The notes below the pieces were generated by a model. That model worked only from the letters and a program-made list of their open reading frames with translations, ran no database searches and had not been told where the DNA came from. From contig JAEPRB010000029.1 in the NCBI GenBank assembly GCA_016758965.1, forward strand, positions 222,339-286,338: DNA of 64,000 nucleotides. The letters run 5' to 3'. This document shows, in pieces, positions 48,092 through 60,917 of this stretch; the first letter of the stretch is position 1, and every line of letters starts with the position of its first letter. The stretch comes from Circinella minor (taxonomy: Eukaryota > Mucoromycota > Mucoromycetes > Mucorales > Lichtheimiaceae). The translations under genes were made by a program, and so were the position numbers.

Positions 48092-50432
48092 TTTATTTAT
48101 TGTTTTTAAGAACTTTTGGAAATAGAAAAAAAAAAAAAGTTGTCAAAAAAAAATATGCAAAAGACCCGCGTGCGTGATAGGCTTTTGACATTTTTGAATA
48201 ACCGAATAATTGTTTCAGAGCAAATTTGGATTGAATGATCACATGATCAAATGTTTTACTTTATATACCCATAATCGGGGGAGTAATAACATAAGTCAAG
48301 ATAAGTCTAAACTTTGGTGTGATATCATAATGTCATTAATGTTTGTTGGTCTCATACCAAGAATTTCCAATTTTGTTGAATAATAATATACAAGACTTGT
48401 GTCATTATGCTGGATATATAAATATATTAGAACAGTGGGTATCAATTAGGTATAAGATTACTATATTTATGGATAACACTTGAGATGGTCAAGTTACTAC
48501 TACTTAAGAAGTTTATATATACACATAAACCTTTTAGCCATATCTGATAATATGACTACATATAATGGTCTTTCTTATCAACCACATTATTCATATTCAG
48601 TTTTTAATAGTCAGTCTGTTTGTTATAAACAGTCTTAGAGGAAAATACCTAGAAGGTCACAGTAGATCAAGATATAGTAGTGTCGTTGGATAAAACAGAT
48701 GAACAATTGATAAAATTCCTATAAGTTATTAAAATGATTTTATTTCTATCTCCTGTATATACACAAGTTCATTAGTTTTTAAAACTATGATCATATTTAT
48801 AGTACATTATAATATCATAGGTATAAAGTGAAAAGCTATAATGTGTTTGAATCACAAAGAAGTATTATATAATAGTTCTGATTTTGTATCCGATCATTAT
48901 GAAATATATTGGCTTCCTTTAATTATTTTTAAACTATTTCTACGTAATAATAAAAAGAGCGTGTACTTGCTTGTATTTATATATATATATATATCATTGT
49001 ACATTTTATAAAAGTTAAGAATATCTTGAAGAAAAGTACGTTTATAGAAGCAAGCATAAAATAGTAAGGAAGATGGTGAAGTATTTATATGAAAGGCTTA
49101 TGATATATAATTTACATTTTATTTGATAGACTGGAGAAGCAAAATAAGATATATCAAACATATGAATTAGTAGAAGTTTGTTTGATAGTATATAGCTTGG
49201 TGTCTGTCAAAAAAGATGTCCTACTGGAACTTCTTCGGTGCAGGCCGACTTTTTTTTTTTTTGCGGAGTGAACTAATGCAACCTAAAAGTGTAGAAGAAG
49301 AAAAAAACAGCTGTCTAATTATCTTTGTAGATCCCTTTTTTGTGACGCGACTCGCAAATTAAAGCTACTTTAATAAGTTACAGTAAAATATTTATCCATA
49401 AGAAGTAATTAGAGTTAAAAATCTAAATGTTTATATGAATGATGTGTTGTAAACAAAATTTTGTGTTTTGGCAAAAGAAGTATTTTACAGCGAATTATTA
49501 CAAGGAGAAGAAACAATATAACGTCAAGAAGTATCAATAAAAATATGCTTAGCATGTTTGGTTCTACTCTCTGTCAGTTGAACCAGTGTTATGGATGTAT
49601 AAAAGTCCCACAATTACACTATCACTATATTGATGTTTTCGTGTTATTTTTTTTTTAAGACTGGTCATCCAAATTTAGTTTCCATCTCCTTCCAGTGAGT
49701 CAGTCTTTTTGAATATGCCTAAATTTACAGTAGTATCGATTTAACCCAGCTTCATTTTATCCATAATTTTGTTATTGACAGATCATTCATATATCAAAAG
49801 TAATTAAGAAAAACATGACACTATCAACTTTTCGTTTTCTTTAGAATCTGTCTTCATATACGTACATACACATAGCTTAATATTTACTCTATTATTATAA
49901 TAGCTTACCACTTTAAATTTATATATTCTATTTTGCTGTCCCTCCTACCGTTGAATTAAAGTTCTAGTGAAATGTCTCCGCCAGAAAAAAAAATGACAAC
50001 AGTCCAAAAAAAAGATGGATGGAAAGAGAAACATTTTTACATCTTGTGAAAGAAAAATCAATTTATTTCTAAAAACACATTAAAAAAAACATTTAGTATA
50101 TGTTCCAATTTAAATGATAAAATCAAGTATGAATCGAGAAAACAAAAATCACCCATTTTTTTTTTCTGGGGTTAGATGAAGAGGGAAAACCAAACAAAAA
50201 TGCATTGAACTTTCAGCTGATGCAATACTGGTCAAATTTTATTGGACGACCTTTTAGTTGTGTCGCATCTCATCTCTTTTTGGGATAAACGCTATAAAAA
50301 TTTTTTTTTCTGCAATGCGAATATAAAAACGCATTCAACTTTTTTTTTTTTTTATATTTTTTTCTTCTTCTTTCATCTCTTATCAGATAATCTTTCTTTA
50401 TTTCTTTTGAATAACTTTTTATTAAAACAAAA
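48092..50432. other. 2.3-kb spacer between divergent genes
   Basis: Separates the divergently transcribed dioxygenase and methionine synthase genes. Only short frames without motifs were seen. The last 130 bp hold the methionine synthase promoter (TATA at 50293, then a T-rich leader). Confidence 0.5.
50293..50300 (+). promoter_or_regulatory. TATA box of methionine synthase
   Basis: TATAAAAA 140 bp before the ATG, followed by long T/C-rich stretches typical of highly expressed fungal genes. Confidence 0.5.
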
Positions 50433-52985
50433 ATGGTCGTCGCTACTAATCTCGGTTTCCCCTACGTCGGTGCTAAGCGTGAATTGAAGAAGTTGGTTGA
50501 ATCTTACTGGTCTGGTAAGACTACTGAAGCTGAACTTCGTCAAGGTGTTGAAGGTATCCAAGCCAACCACTGGAAGTTGCAACAAGCTCAAGGTTTGGAA
50601 CACATTCCTTCTGGTGATTACACTTTGTGGGATCGTGTTTTGGACACTGCTCATCAATTTGGTGCCATTCCCACCCGTTATCAAAACATCGCCAACCCCT
50701 TGGACCAATACTTTGCCATGGGTCGTGGTTTGCAAAAGGCCGCTACTGAAACTACCGCCAAGGTTGATGTCCCTGCTATGGAAATGAAGAAGTGGTTTGA
50801 CACTAACTACCATTTCACTGTTCCCGAATTCGAAGTTGACCAAGCTTTCACTTTACAAAACCCCCGTGCTGTTGAACAATTCAAGACTGCCAAGGCTTTG
50901 GGTATCCACACCCGTCCCGTCATTGTTGGTCCTGTCTCTTTCTTGAAGCTCGGTAAGCCCGTCAAGTCTGGTGAACAATTCGATACTTTGAGCTTGTTGC
51001 CCAAGGTTTTGCCTTTGTACGTTGAATTGTTGAAGCAATTGGCTGAGGCTGGTGCTGAATGGGTTCAAATTGACGAACCTGTTTTGATCTTTGATTTGGA
51101 TGCTGAAACCAAGCTTGCTTTTGAAAAAGCTTACAAGACTTTGAAGGCTTCTACCAACTTGAAGCTTTTGGTTGCCGCCTACTTTGGTCGTGTTGAAAAC
51201 AACATTTACCCTGTCAAGGACCATGTTGATGGTTTGCATTTGGATTTCGTTCGTGCTCCTGAAGAATTGGAAAAGGTTTTGCCTTTGATTGGTGAAAATC
51301 AAATCTTGTCTTTGGGTTTGGTCGATGGTCGTAACATTTGGATTAACAACTTGGAACAATCTATTCAATTGGCTGAAAAGGCTGTTGCTGCTTTGGGCAA
51401 GGAACGTGTCTTTGTTGGTCCTTCTTGTTCGTTGGCTCACTCTCCTTTCTCTACTGAATTCGAAACCAAGATCCAACAAGCTAATCCCGAATTGTTCAGC
51501 TGGTTGTCTTTCTCTGTTCAAAAGACCAAGGAAATTGTCGTTATTGCCAAGGCTTTGAACGAAGGTCGTGATGCTGTCAAGGCTGAATTGGCTGCCAACG
51601 CTGCTGCTATCGAATCTCGTCGCACTTCTCCTCAAACCACCAACAAGGAAGTCCGTGAACGTGTTGCTCAAATCCCTGCCTCTGCTTGGAAGCGTGCTTC
51701 TGCTTTCCCTATTCGTCGTGAAGCTCAAGTCAAGAAGCTCAACTTGCCTTTGTACCCTACCACCACCATCGGTTCTTTCCCTCAAACCAAGGAAATCCGT
51801 GTTGCTCGTCAAAAGCATAACAAGGGTGAATTATCTGATGCTGACTATGATGCTTTCATCAAATCTCAAATGAAGGAAGTTGTTGAATTCCAAGAAAAGG
51901 TTGGTTTGGATGTTCTTGTTCACGGTGAACCCGAACGTAACGATATGGTTGAACATTTCGGTCACTTGTTGTATGGTTATGATTTCACTCAAAACGGTTG
52001 GGTTGTTTCTTATGGTTCTCGTTGTGTTAAACCCCCAGTCATCTTTGGTGATGTCAGTCGTCGTGGTCCTATGACTATTGATGAAATCAAGTATGCTCAA
52101 TCTTTGACCTCCAAGCCTATGAAGGGTATGTTGACTGGTCCCGTTACCATGATGAAGTGGGCTTTCGTTCGTGATGATATTCCCGCCAAGGATCTTTGCG
52201 CTCAAGTTGGTCTTGCTCTTCGTGATGAAGTCGTTGATCTTGAAGCTGCCGGTATTCCTTGTATTCAAGTTGATGAACCTGCTATCCGTGAAGGTTTACC
52301 CATTCGTCGCGCTGATTGGGATGCTTATTTGGAATGGTCTGTTGCTTCCTTCCGTTTGTCTACCTCTGGTATCTCTGATGAAACTCAAATTCACACTCAC
52401 ATGTGTTACTCTGATTTCAATGATATCTTTGATGCTATTGTTGCTTTGGATGGTATGTATATTTATTTATTGTTGGATTGGGTTTGAGTTATTTCGTTTA
52501 TTTTCAAAATATTACAGTTTATTAATTTTTGCTTTTATTTTTTGATTTTATAGCTGATGTTATCACCATCGAAAACTCCAAGTCTGACGAAAAGCTTTTG
52601 AAGATTTTCGAAACTAAGCAATACACCAACGAGATTGGCCCTGGCTTGTATGATATTCACTCGCCTCGTGTCCCATCTGTTGAAGAAATGAAGAAGCGTT
52701 TCGCTGATATGCTCAAGTATATTCCTGATGAACTTCTCTGGGCCAACCCTGACTGTGGTTTGAAGACCCGTCAATGGTAAGATTTTATTTTTTTTAATTA
52801 TTCAGAATTACGAGTTGCCTTTTATTTTTTTGATGGGGGTGTTTGTGTATGAAGATATGAGCAAATGTATCTGATCAACTTTTTTTTAAACAATATATTT
52901 ATATAGGCCAGAAACCGAAGCCGCTTTGGTTAACCTTGTAGAAGTCGCCAAGTACTTCCGTTCGCTTAAGGCTCAACAAGCCTAA
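50433..52985 (+). CDS. MET6: Cobalamin-independent methionine synthase, three exons, 773 aa
   Basis: It transfers a methyl group from 5-methyltetrahydropteroyl-glutamate to homocysteine in the cytosol. Exons 50433-52452, 52554-52776 and 52907-52985 total 2322 nt; the yeast enzyme is 767 aa. The N-terminus [20 protein letters not shown], the linker [16 protein letters not shown] and the C-terminal barrel ([42 protein letters not shown]) are all present. Zinc ligands are visible as His and Cys in [10 protein letters not shown] at the end of exon 1 and the late Cys in [13 protein letters not shown] in exon 2. Codon use is extremely biased (GTC, AAG, CGT, CCC, GGT), implying very high expression. 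This bias also produces long empty frames on the other strand. Confidence 0.98.
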
Positions 52986-55665
52986 GCTCATATCCTCTTT
53001 GCAAGTCTTAAATCACCCACCTTTTCAACAGAAGTGTAGGGTTAAAGGTAAGCTAAGAGTTCAACAGCTCCATGCATAATTTCATAATCACAAAAACAGG
53101 AAGAAAACGAATCACATACACTACTGCGCTCGATTTTTTGTTTCTTGATTGAAAGGGGCAACTTTTCTGGGATGAACTAACGGCACTAAAATGGTTTTTT
53201 TCATTAAAAACTATTTTATTTACCTTTTTAAAAAAATTGTTTTTTTTTTTAAAAAAAAACAATTCAACCCAAAAAAAAATTAATAACCTCGTCTCCCCCT
53301 TCTGCGGGTTATAATCTTCTACAACAACAACTTTTTTTAAAAAAAAAATCCCCGAGAATTTTGTAATTCGCGGTTTTCAACAAATCTATCTCTTTTTAGC
53401 TTTTATATTCAACTACATTAGTCAGGAAATAAATCGTTCGCCTGCAGTTTTTTGTAAACAATAATTATCATTTTATCTTTTATTTTTTGTTGATTTTTTG
53501 GTTAATGGGGGCTATATATAATGGGCTTTGTGTATCTGTATGTGTTGGGTTAATTTTATGTATAATACAGAGTTTTTTTTTTGTTGTGAGACAACGGGAG
53601 ATGTTGGTTGATAAAATAAGAATCTGCCGTATATTGTATGACATCAGTTTATCACTACTGTTAACGTGTAAAATGGATTTTTGTTCGACTTTGCTTTTTT
53701 TTATATATCGGACAGGTTCAAGTCCAATGGTTCAAAAGGATGTGTTGATCGAGTTGGAAGTTATTAAAGCTTAATTATGAATAAAATAAAAAGAAATAGC
53801 ATCACAAGTGTATATGATACTTGTTATAGCTAAATACTATATGTTTATAATTATACCTATATCCCAACATACGTAGACATAACTTACTAAAGAAGACAAG
53901 CGAATTCATTGTCATCATAAGTCAAAACTATTTTGTTTTCAAGGATATTGCAGGTTAGAGAGTTAGTTGATACATACATAATAAGGTGTTATAGAATGGT
54001 AGTAATAAACTGCTAATTGAAACAGGGAAACTCAAAAACTAAATTATTTGTCAGTTTTATGATATATACAATATGTCAAGCTGGGTTTACTTTCCTGAAT
54101 CGACTGTTAGTGGTAGTATGGTCACATCATGATATATACACACTTATGATCATTTTACTGTTTACTACGTGTAGTTCATTCTTGCTATTTGCAAAAGTTT
54201 TATGATTAGTAAAGACCGAGAGTGCATTATCCATCTATAACATTCCAAACAGCGTTTAAAGAAGGATATTTACGTAAATTTAAAACTAGAGATGGGATGA
54301 ACAAGGTAAATAAATGAGTACGTAATACATATAATATATTTTACAACTCAATTGAGTGTATTGAGGAGAACTGTGTGAATTTATTTATAGCTTTATTTTG
54401 AAAAGATAGAGCTTGGTAGTTCAGAATATTTCACTTTGAACCAAAAGTGTTTAAATAAATTCAGTTTTGAAAACTATGTGGGGATAGATAAATGATGTAA
54501 TAACAGAGCTTATTTTACGAAAAGCCGGACTTCCATGGCAACCTTCTTTGATTAATGTATTAAGGTACATTTTTCATAACCAGAAAACATTTGAATTAAA
54601 GTTCTTTGCTCATACGTAATGTTTTTCATATCGTAAAAAAAAAACTTCATGTAAGCATTAGCGGTGGTTTCTATAGCCTGACCCATTTTGTTGTTGTTTT
54701 ATTTTCTTTATCATTCCTTTTTAAAGAGTGCTTGACTGTTGATCTGTTGATAGTACAATTTCCAATACCAAAAAGACGTATGTATCTCTGTTGATCTTCT
54801 TCTTGACGTAGTTTAAAATATTCGCAACTCACAAGAGAACCCAAGTCAAAGAACATAATTGACAGAAGAATCAGGTACAATGGTTGCTATCAAGAGGATT
54901 TATCCGCGCAGTTATGATTCGAATGATTTATGAGCTGGGTATTATTACTAACATAGTAATCGTCTTTAGAATGAGAAATGACAAAACCACTTACTTGAAT
55001 GGATGCTTCACTTTTGTGATCAACAGCCTCAATATCTAATTCTTATTTTTTATCCGCACATAGCACAGACATTTATAGAAGATAATCGAAATTCCTATCA
55101 AAGGCTTCTCCCTTCTCTCTATTGCAACTTCACATCGTTGTCCTCATTCAAGGGCTTTCATTTATTGTTAAAATTCGGTGTCAAGTTCACTAGTTAAAAA
55201 TAAAGTTATCATGAAATATGCACATGCATAAATTATTATCCAGCTGTGATTGTCCACATGACTTCATGTAAGCAATTGAGGGACCCTTTTTTCTTTCCCC
55301 CCCTTTCATGCGAACCAAAAACATTGATAGAGATGGCTTTTTTTAATTTCTTTGCATTTTATGATAGAAGTAAATTGAACACTATTATCATTAATTCTAA
55401 AGATGGGGCTTCTTAAAAAAAAGAGTGAAACGTAATTTGGGGTTTTATTTTTCATTGTTGCTTCCCCCCCAATACAAATTTGGCTCAAATGTCCCAACAA
55501 AATCGGGGCGTTTTTAAAATCTAAAGTTGGTTTTGCGGAGTGAGCATTAGTTTTACTATTTTATTCTTCCCCGCCTTTTTTTTTTCCTTGTACTTTTTTA
55601 AAGACCTTATTTTTATATCCTCTTTATTTTGTTTTCTCACGCCATTATTTTTTAAACTTTTACTA
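52986..55665. other. 2.7-kb intergenic region
   Basis: 3' flank of methionine synthase and A/T-rich spacer. A 95-codon frame at 53487-53774 (hydrophobic, ending MVQKDVLIELEVIKA) is the longest; its last part could be an exon, but no partner was found. The 150 bp before 55666 are T-rich leader. Confidence 0.5.
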
Positions 55666-57182
55666 ATGGAAGCAATCGATGACTTTGCCAATGAAAACAT
55701 TGCTCGTTCATTGGCTTATACTGTATTAGAGCATAGACAACAACACCAATTTTCTGCTTTAGCTGCAATAGGATCAAGTCTATTATGTCAACGGATACGT
55801 TTTCTCGGACCTTCCACTAATAATAATAATAAAAATACTGGTATAACAGAAGACCCTGAAAAATGGAATAATGTTGTCCAATGGCAAGAAGATAATTGTC
55901 CACAAGTAATTGAAACATTATGGACAGGCGATCAACAAGATAAACTTTTTCAAAACCCAGTTTATTATAAACGACTTGATGCCGAAACTCTTCATTGCAT
56001 GGTGGAATTTGCATATGAAAACAAGACTCACTATGCTGTTATATTATCTTTGGAAGGAGGAGGCGGAGACATCTCTGAACTCAAGTATCATAATACCAAG
56101 GCATTTTCAGAACTTGAATGGCAGGTTATTAAAAAAAGCTGGCCTGAATCATTAGAACAAGCTGAGCGGGAGTTTATCACCAAGATTCCACATCCTCCAT
56201 CAAACGCTGCTGCATTATCTTCTCCGAGTCCTGAGGTTTGTTTGGTTTTTCGGGAAGTTGGGAGGAGAGTGAATTTCGATGTGTAACATTCTGATTGTAA
56301 AGGATGATTTAAGTAATGATTAATTATAATTATTCATAAAATTGATTTTTTTTTTCGTATCAATAGGCAAAACCAACAAGAGAAGCTCCAGATGATTATT
56401 GGGGCGGAGGTTGGTCTTCATCAGAAGATGAAGATGATACTGGCTTATTGGAAATCAGATCACGGCATAGCGATAAGAAAAGATCAGCAGCACACAGTGA
56501 AAAAGATGACTCTGAAGATGAATATTTCGCAAGATTTAGCCAAAATCCCGGTACTTTGACCCCAGGTATCAATGAGCAACCACCTCCTGAGAATAATATT
56601 AAATCTGCACATAGTAATAATAACGCTACTGTTGATGCTGGCAATGCAAGGATGCTTCAACCTTATACCGTTTTTCAAGATCTGGATCCACAACAACAAT
56701 ACAAGGAAATTGAAAAGCTTGAAATGCAAGAAGAATATGATAATTCGTATAATCCGTTATATACAGTACCTAGTGTACCTGACCTTATGGATGCTCATCA
56801 TTCTGCATTAGTTGAATTGACACAAATGTTACATGATACATTACCTGGTAAACCTGGTCAGCAAAACAAGGTGAATGGTAATTATGTAAAAGTTGATCCA
56901 ATACCCAAGATTGTTCGATCCACAAAATTCACACAAGATAAAAATCACGTGCCAGGTGATTTTCCAAATGATACCATAGCCGAAGGATTAATCGCACGGA
57001 CCACAAATGAAAACGGTGCTGTAACTAAGAAACAATCAGAATCCTATGGACATGAAGCCGGAAGAATGCTATTAGAGAAGAGTTTACGGGCATTAGTGGG
57101 TGTTGGTAAAATGCTTGGTTTCAAAGGTTCTGAAATTTTATCTATAACTGAAAAAATCATCAAAGAAGAAACTTCTTCATAG
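55666..57182 (+). CDS. Conserved-looking acidic protein of unknown function, two exons, 461 aa
   Basis: I do not recognise this family. Exons 55666-56235 and 56367-57182 join in phase 0 after SSPSPE. The first 190 residues look folded and helical (NIARSLAYTVLEHRQQHQFS, FQNPVYYKRLDAETLHCMVE, FSELEWQVIKKSWPESLEQA). Next is YWGGGWSSSEDEDD and a Ser/Asp/Glu- and Asn-rich linker. An amphipathic C-terminal segment (AGRMLLEKSLRALVGVGKML) ends the protein. No membrane segment or signal is seen. The start at 55666 is the first ATG after the T-rich leader; an upstream in-frame extension exists but is leader-like (Phe/Leu only). Codon use and the clean intron support a real gene. Confidence 0.75.
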
Positions 57183-57462
57183 TAAACAAGTTTTATTTGA
57201 TTTTTCATATTTTCTTTTTCTGTTGTGCGTTAAGCTTTTTTTCTTCTTCTTCATATCTACCCACTCATTTACCATCTCCCAATCCAAGTTTTTATATATA
57301 AATGTTCTTCATTTTTTTTTTTAATTTTATTTTTTTTTACTAGATAAAAAAAAAATTCTACGATGTTATTATTATTGTTTTTTTTTTCGGTGTATACAAG
57401 CTTCGAATAGTAAATTGTTTTTCATTTTGTTATTTATACATTTATTTTTGTTTTTCTTTTGT

Positions 57463-59778
57463 TTAATAAACCCATTTTAAGCTCTTGGTTTCATCATTTT
57501 CAAGGATGTGAGTCTTGCGTTCAAGGACATCCAAAACCTTATTCTTAACACCTTGCTTTCCATTACGGTCACGAAGGAAATATTGTACAACTTCTTCACG
57601 GCTAAGAGCATAGTTACCAACATCAGCGGCTTCACCAGTAACAACACGCTTCACATCATCTTCAGAAGGAAGCATGTATTTGCGGTGAGGGTATTGCTTA
57701 TAATCCTTTGTAGTAAGCAATTCCAATCGTTCAGGAGATGGGGAATCAAAGTATTCTTCCTTGATCTTATCAAACTTAATATCAGTAATAGCGGAAGGCT
57801 GCCAGTTAGGCTTGGTACGAGTAACAAGAGTGGAGTTGACGCCTTCGGCGAAATCATGACCTCTCTATATGATTTCAATTTATATAAGTAAACTTTCTAT
57901 TTTCTTTCTTCAGCTCCATCCAATCCAATCCAATAATAATAGTAATACGAACCAAGAATTTTTGAACCAAATGGTATTCCATCTTGAAACATTGACCAAG
58001 AGTAAGAGTAGCACCAGTACGTAATTGTTGCAAAGTGATTTTGAGGGAGGTAGGAGAAACACCCTTCAAAAGCTTCAAGGTTTCCTTACCCCATTCAGAA
58101 TCTTCTTTTTCGACAGCAGCAAAGATTTCTTCAACTGTATCAAACTTGAAACATCTATATTATATATATTTTTTATCCCATTTTAATAAATATCATATAC
58201 TACATCTATTCTCTTCTTTCAACTTCCCCCCTTTCCACAATTATTCTTTTTTTTTTACCTGTCAATGGCAGCACGAACATCACCACCAAGAGAGAATTCA
58301 AGTTCTTGATCCATTTCAGCAGAGAATTCTTCAATGGCAGTATTAATGATATCATGGGTAGGGTTATCAATTTCAGAAAGACGTGCTTCAAGAGCAGGAA
58401 GACGCGATGAAGGAATGTAATGAGTGGCAACACCAGAGTAGCTAAATATATAGAGTATTTTTTTTTTTAGTTCAAAATGCAAAGAATTCTGTGCCGCCCC
58501 CTTTTTTTTAATAAAATAAAAATAAACTTACAAAACATCAGAACCCTTTAAACGTTTGCCAGTCAAACCAAGGTAAATACCCAATTGGCCATCTAATCTT
58601 GGTAAGAAGAAACTACCAGCAACATCAGGTAAGAAACCAATACCGGTTTCTGGCATAGCGAATAAAGTCTTTTCTGTAGCAATACGGAAAGGTGCATGAA
58701 CGGATAAACCAACACCACCACCCACTATTGAAAAAATAAAAAATAAAAAACATGTTTTCGTAAGAAAAATATACATTACATATACTAAAAAAATCAATAT
58801 TCATCATACTTACTGGTGATACCATCCATGATAGAAACATAGGGTTTTTCCAAGTTACCAATAAGATGATCTAACTTGTATTCAGTTTCAAAGAATTTAA
58901 TGGCTTCTTCATACTTGCCCTCAGCAGCCAAATCAACCACGGCTATTATATGTTTATTTTTTTTCAGTCAGCAAATATTGTCTCCATATAGTGTAGCACA
59001 ACAACTAACTAACTTAAAACTTACTTTTAACGTCACCACCAGCACAGAAACCTTTTCCACCGCAGCTCTTCAATAAGATAATTTTAGCCAAATCAGACTT
59101 TTCCCACGCCTATATGATTTTACGTCAGTTACCAAATAACATTTCAGAATAATATTGCATATATATCATACATAGACAAACAACTCCCCCCCCTCCAAAT
59201 AATAATAATAACGATAATAATAATAAATTTTCGCGTTTTTATTAAAATATACTTACTTGAAGTTCAGGTGTAATAAGTTCGACCATATTCAAGTTCAAAG
59301 CATTAAGTTTCTTGGGACGATTCAAAACAATTTCTCGGACACCAACATTCTTTACAGTAAGAATTTCTTCCTATTAAAGAAAAATAGTCAATATGGTTTT
59401 TTCTTATATACAAACATTCATTTCTCTATAAACAGACATGAGGTCCTTGTTTTGTTTTGTTTTTTTTACCTGAATACCGGCAGTGCCACTAGCAGAAGTT
59501 GACATCTATAATTAGAGTAATTTATTAATTAAAAGATAAATAGTGTTAAACGCGCAAAAGAAAAAAAAGAAAAGAATAAAAGTAAAATAAAAACGAACTT
59601 GATTTCTAGGTTGTGCCAACCAGTTATTCATTGTAGATAAACGTTGGTTTGCAACAGTGGTTCTATTACGAGAAGTCATTGTTATATTACGAGTTCCAGA
59701 AGTTGCTGTACGAATAACGTTTAAACGTGTAGCTGAAGGGGTTGAACGTTGAAGCTGAAGACCGACGCGTCGAAACAT
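57463..59778 (-). CDS. 3-hydroxyisobutyryl-CoA hydrolase, mitochondrial, nine exons, 507 aa
   Basis: It releases 3-hydroxyisobutyrate in valine breakdown. Exons 59778-59599, 59505-59470, 59370-59257, 59109-59025, 58942-58814, 58724-58532, 58441-58259, 58154-57953 and 57864-57463 total 1524 nt in frame. The first 60 residues are Arg/Ser/Thr-rich without acids ([20 protein letters not shown]), a mitochondrial presequence. The crotonase fold follows: [20 protein letters not shown], the oxyanion-hole [32 protein letters not shown], and the catalytic-Glu segment [19 protein letters not shown], characteristic of the hydrolase rather than enoyl-CoA hydratase. The C-terminal extension ends [15 protein letters not shown]. 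Introns 1 and 8 use GTTCGT donors, unlike the GTAAGT of most. Length exceeds the roughly 385 aa of the human enzyme but fits yeast Ehd3 (500 aa). Confidence 0.94.
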
Positions 59779-60917
59779 ATGAAGAATAGAAAAAAAAATA
59801 AAAAGAAAAAGTTATATATATATTATTTATGTGAAAAACAATGAAAAGTGAAATTGTATTGAGCTTGTTTCTAATTTGGAAGTCACTCTTTTTCTAACAG
59901 GACCTGCCTGCTTGAAAAAGCTGGATTCAAATTTCATTCTGTTGAAGACCCTTTTTAAACTTTTTTTTTTTAATTCATAACTTCATCTGATAAACTAGCT
60001 ATGAATAAATATGTAATAGACTACTTTTATTATACCTTTGGCAAATATTTATTTGTTAATTTGTTTGTTGAGTTGTACCAAACAGATAATACTTCACAGT
60101 AAGAGTAAAATCATTACTTTGCTGTAAATGATTTTCCTCTTATCTTCTTCGAATCCAGTCGTAAGATGGCGTCATTAGGCGAGTGGTGACGCTATAAATT
60201 GTGTGTACATCAAGAAGATCAAAGTAAGGTTTACTATATAAACATAAAAAAAATTATTAATAAAACGTGCTTAGTAATATAGTTATGGTTGCCATCGTAA
60301 TGAAATTACAATTATAACGGCTACTAGAACTTTTTATTCTTATAAATCCGACAGATGGATAATGGAAAAAGAGTAACTACTAATTTTATAATGCAATAAC
60401 GCAATTTCTGTTACGAGTGTGGTCATTAAAAGAATATTCAGTGACACACGCATATAATCCTTTCAGAACTACTTTGATAATTCAATGACATGATACATAT
60501 ACTGTAAATATTCAAGGGGTACAATTCGAAAGACAACATCTTGTTCAACCGTCAATATGTAACTGATGTGGCAGACCTCGGGAAAACATAATAAACGAAT
60601 TTGTACCGTTAGCTAAAAAATTTTTTTTGTTTGATTTAATGAAGCAAAATCATTATCATAATTAAGACCATATGTATTATCTTAAATGAGTGCTTAGAGT
60701 GAACATGGTCGACAGATTATTTCTTTAGATAAACTTTATTTTGAAAACTATTCTATTAATTGACAAACCACGCCATTACGATCTATATGCTTTTTTTAAA
60801 TTATGAGATTATTAGACTATAGGATTTGATCCCCTGACTCTCACAACAATACTTGTCCTAGGCTGTTCGCAAGCAAAAATTTTTGAAAGTTGTACAACAC
60901 ATACGTAAATCCTATTC
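59779..60917. other. 1.1-kb intergenic region
   Basis: Promoter of the hydrolase gene and A/T-rich spacer. No gene seen. Confidence 0.55.

Noticed and set aside
50853..51818. 321-codon frame antisense to methionine synthase
   Set aside because: Shadow of the extreme codon bias on the plus strand; Ser/Leu/Asn/Arg-rich and without motifs, while the plus frame is unmistakably methionine synthase.
53487..53774. 95-codon plus-strand hydrophobic frame after methionine synthase
   Set aside because: Composition fits T-rich non-coding DNA; only the last 20 codons look coding-like, and no upstream exon could be joined.
60820..60880. Second tRNA-like B box (GGATCAAATCC) on the minus strand
   Set aside because: No recognisable D arm or acceptor pairing; at most a decayed tRNA-derived fragment.
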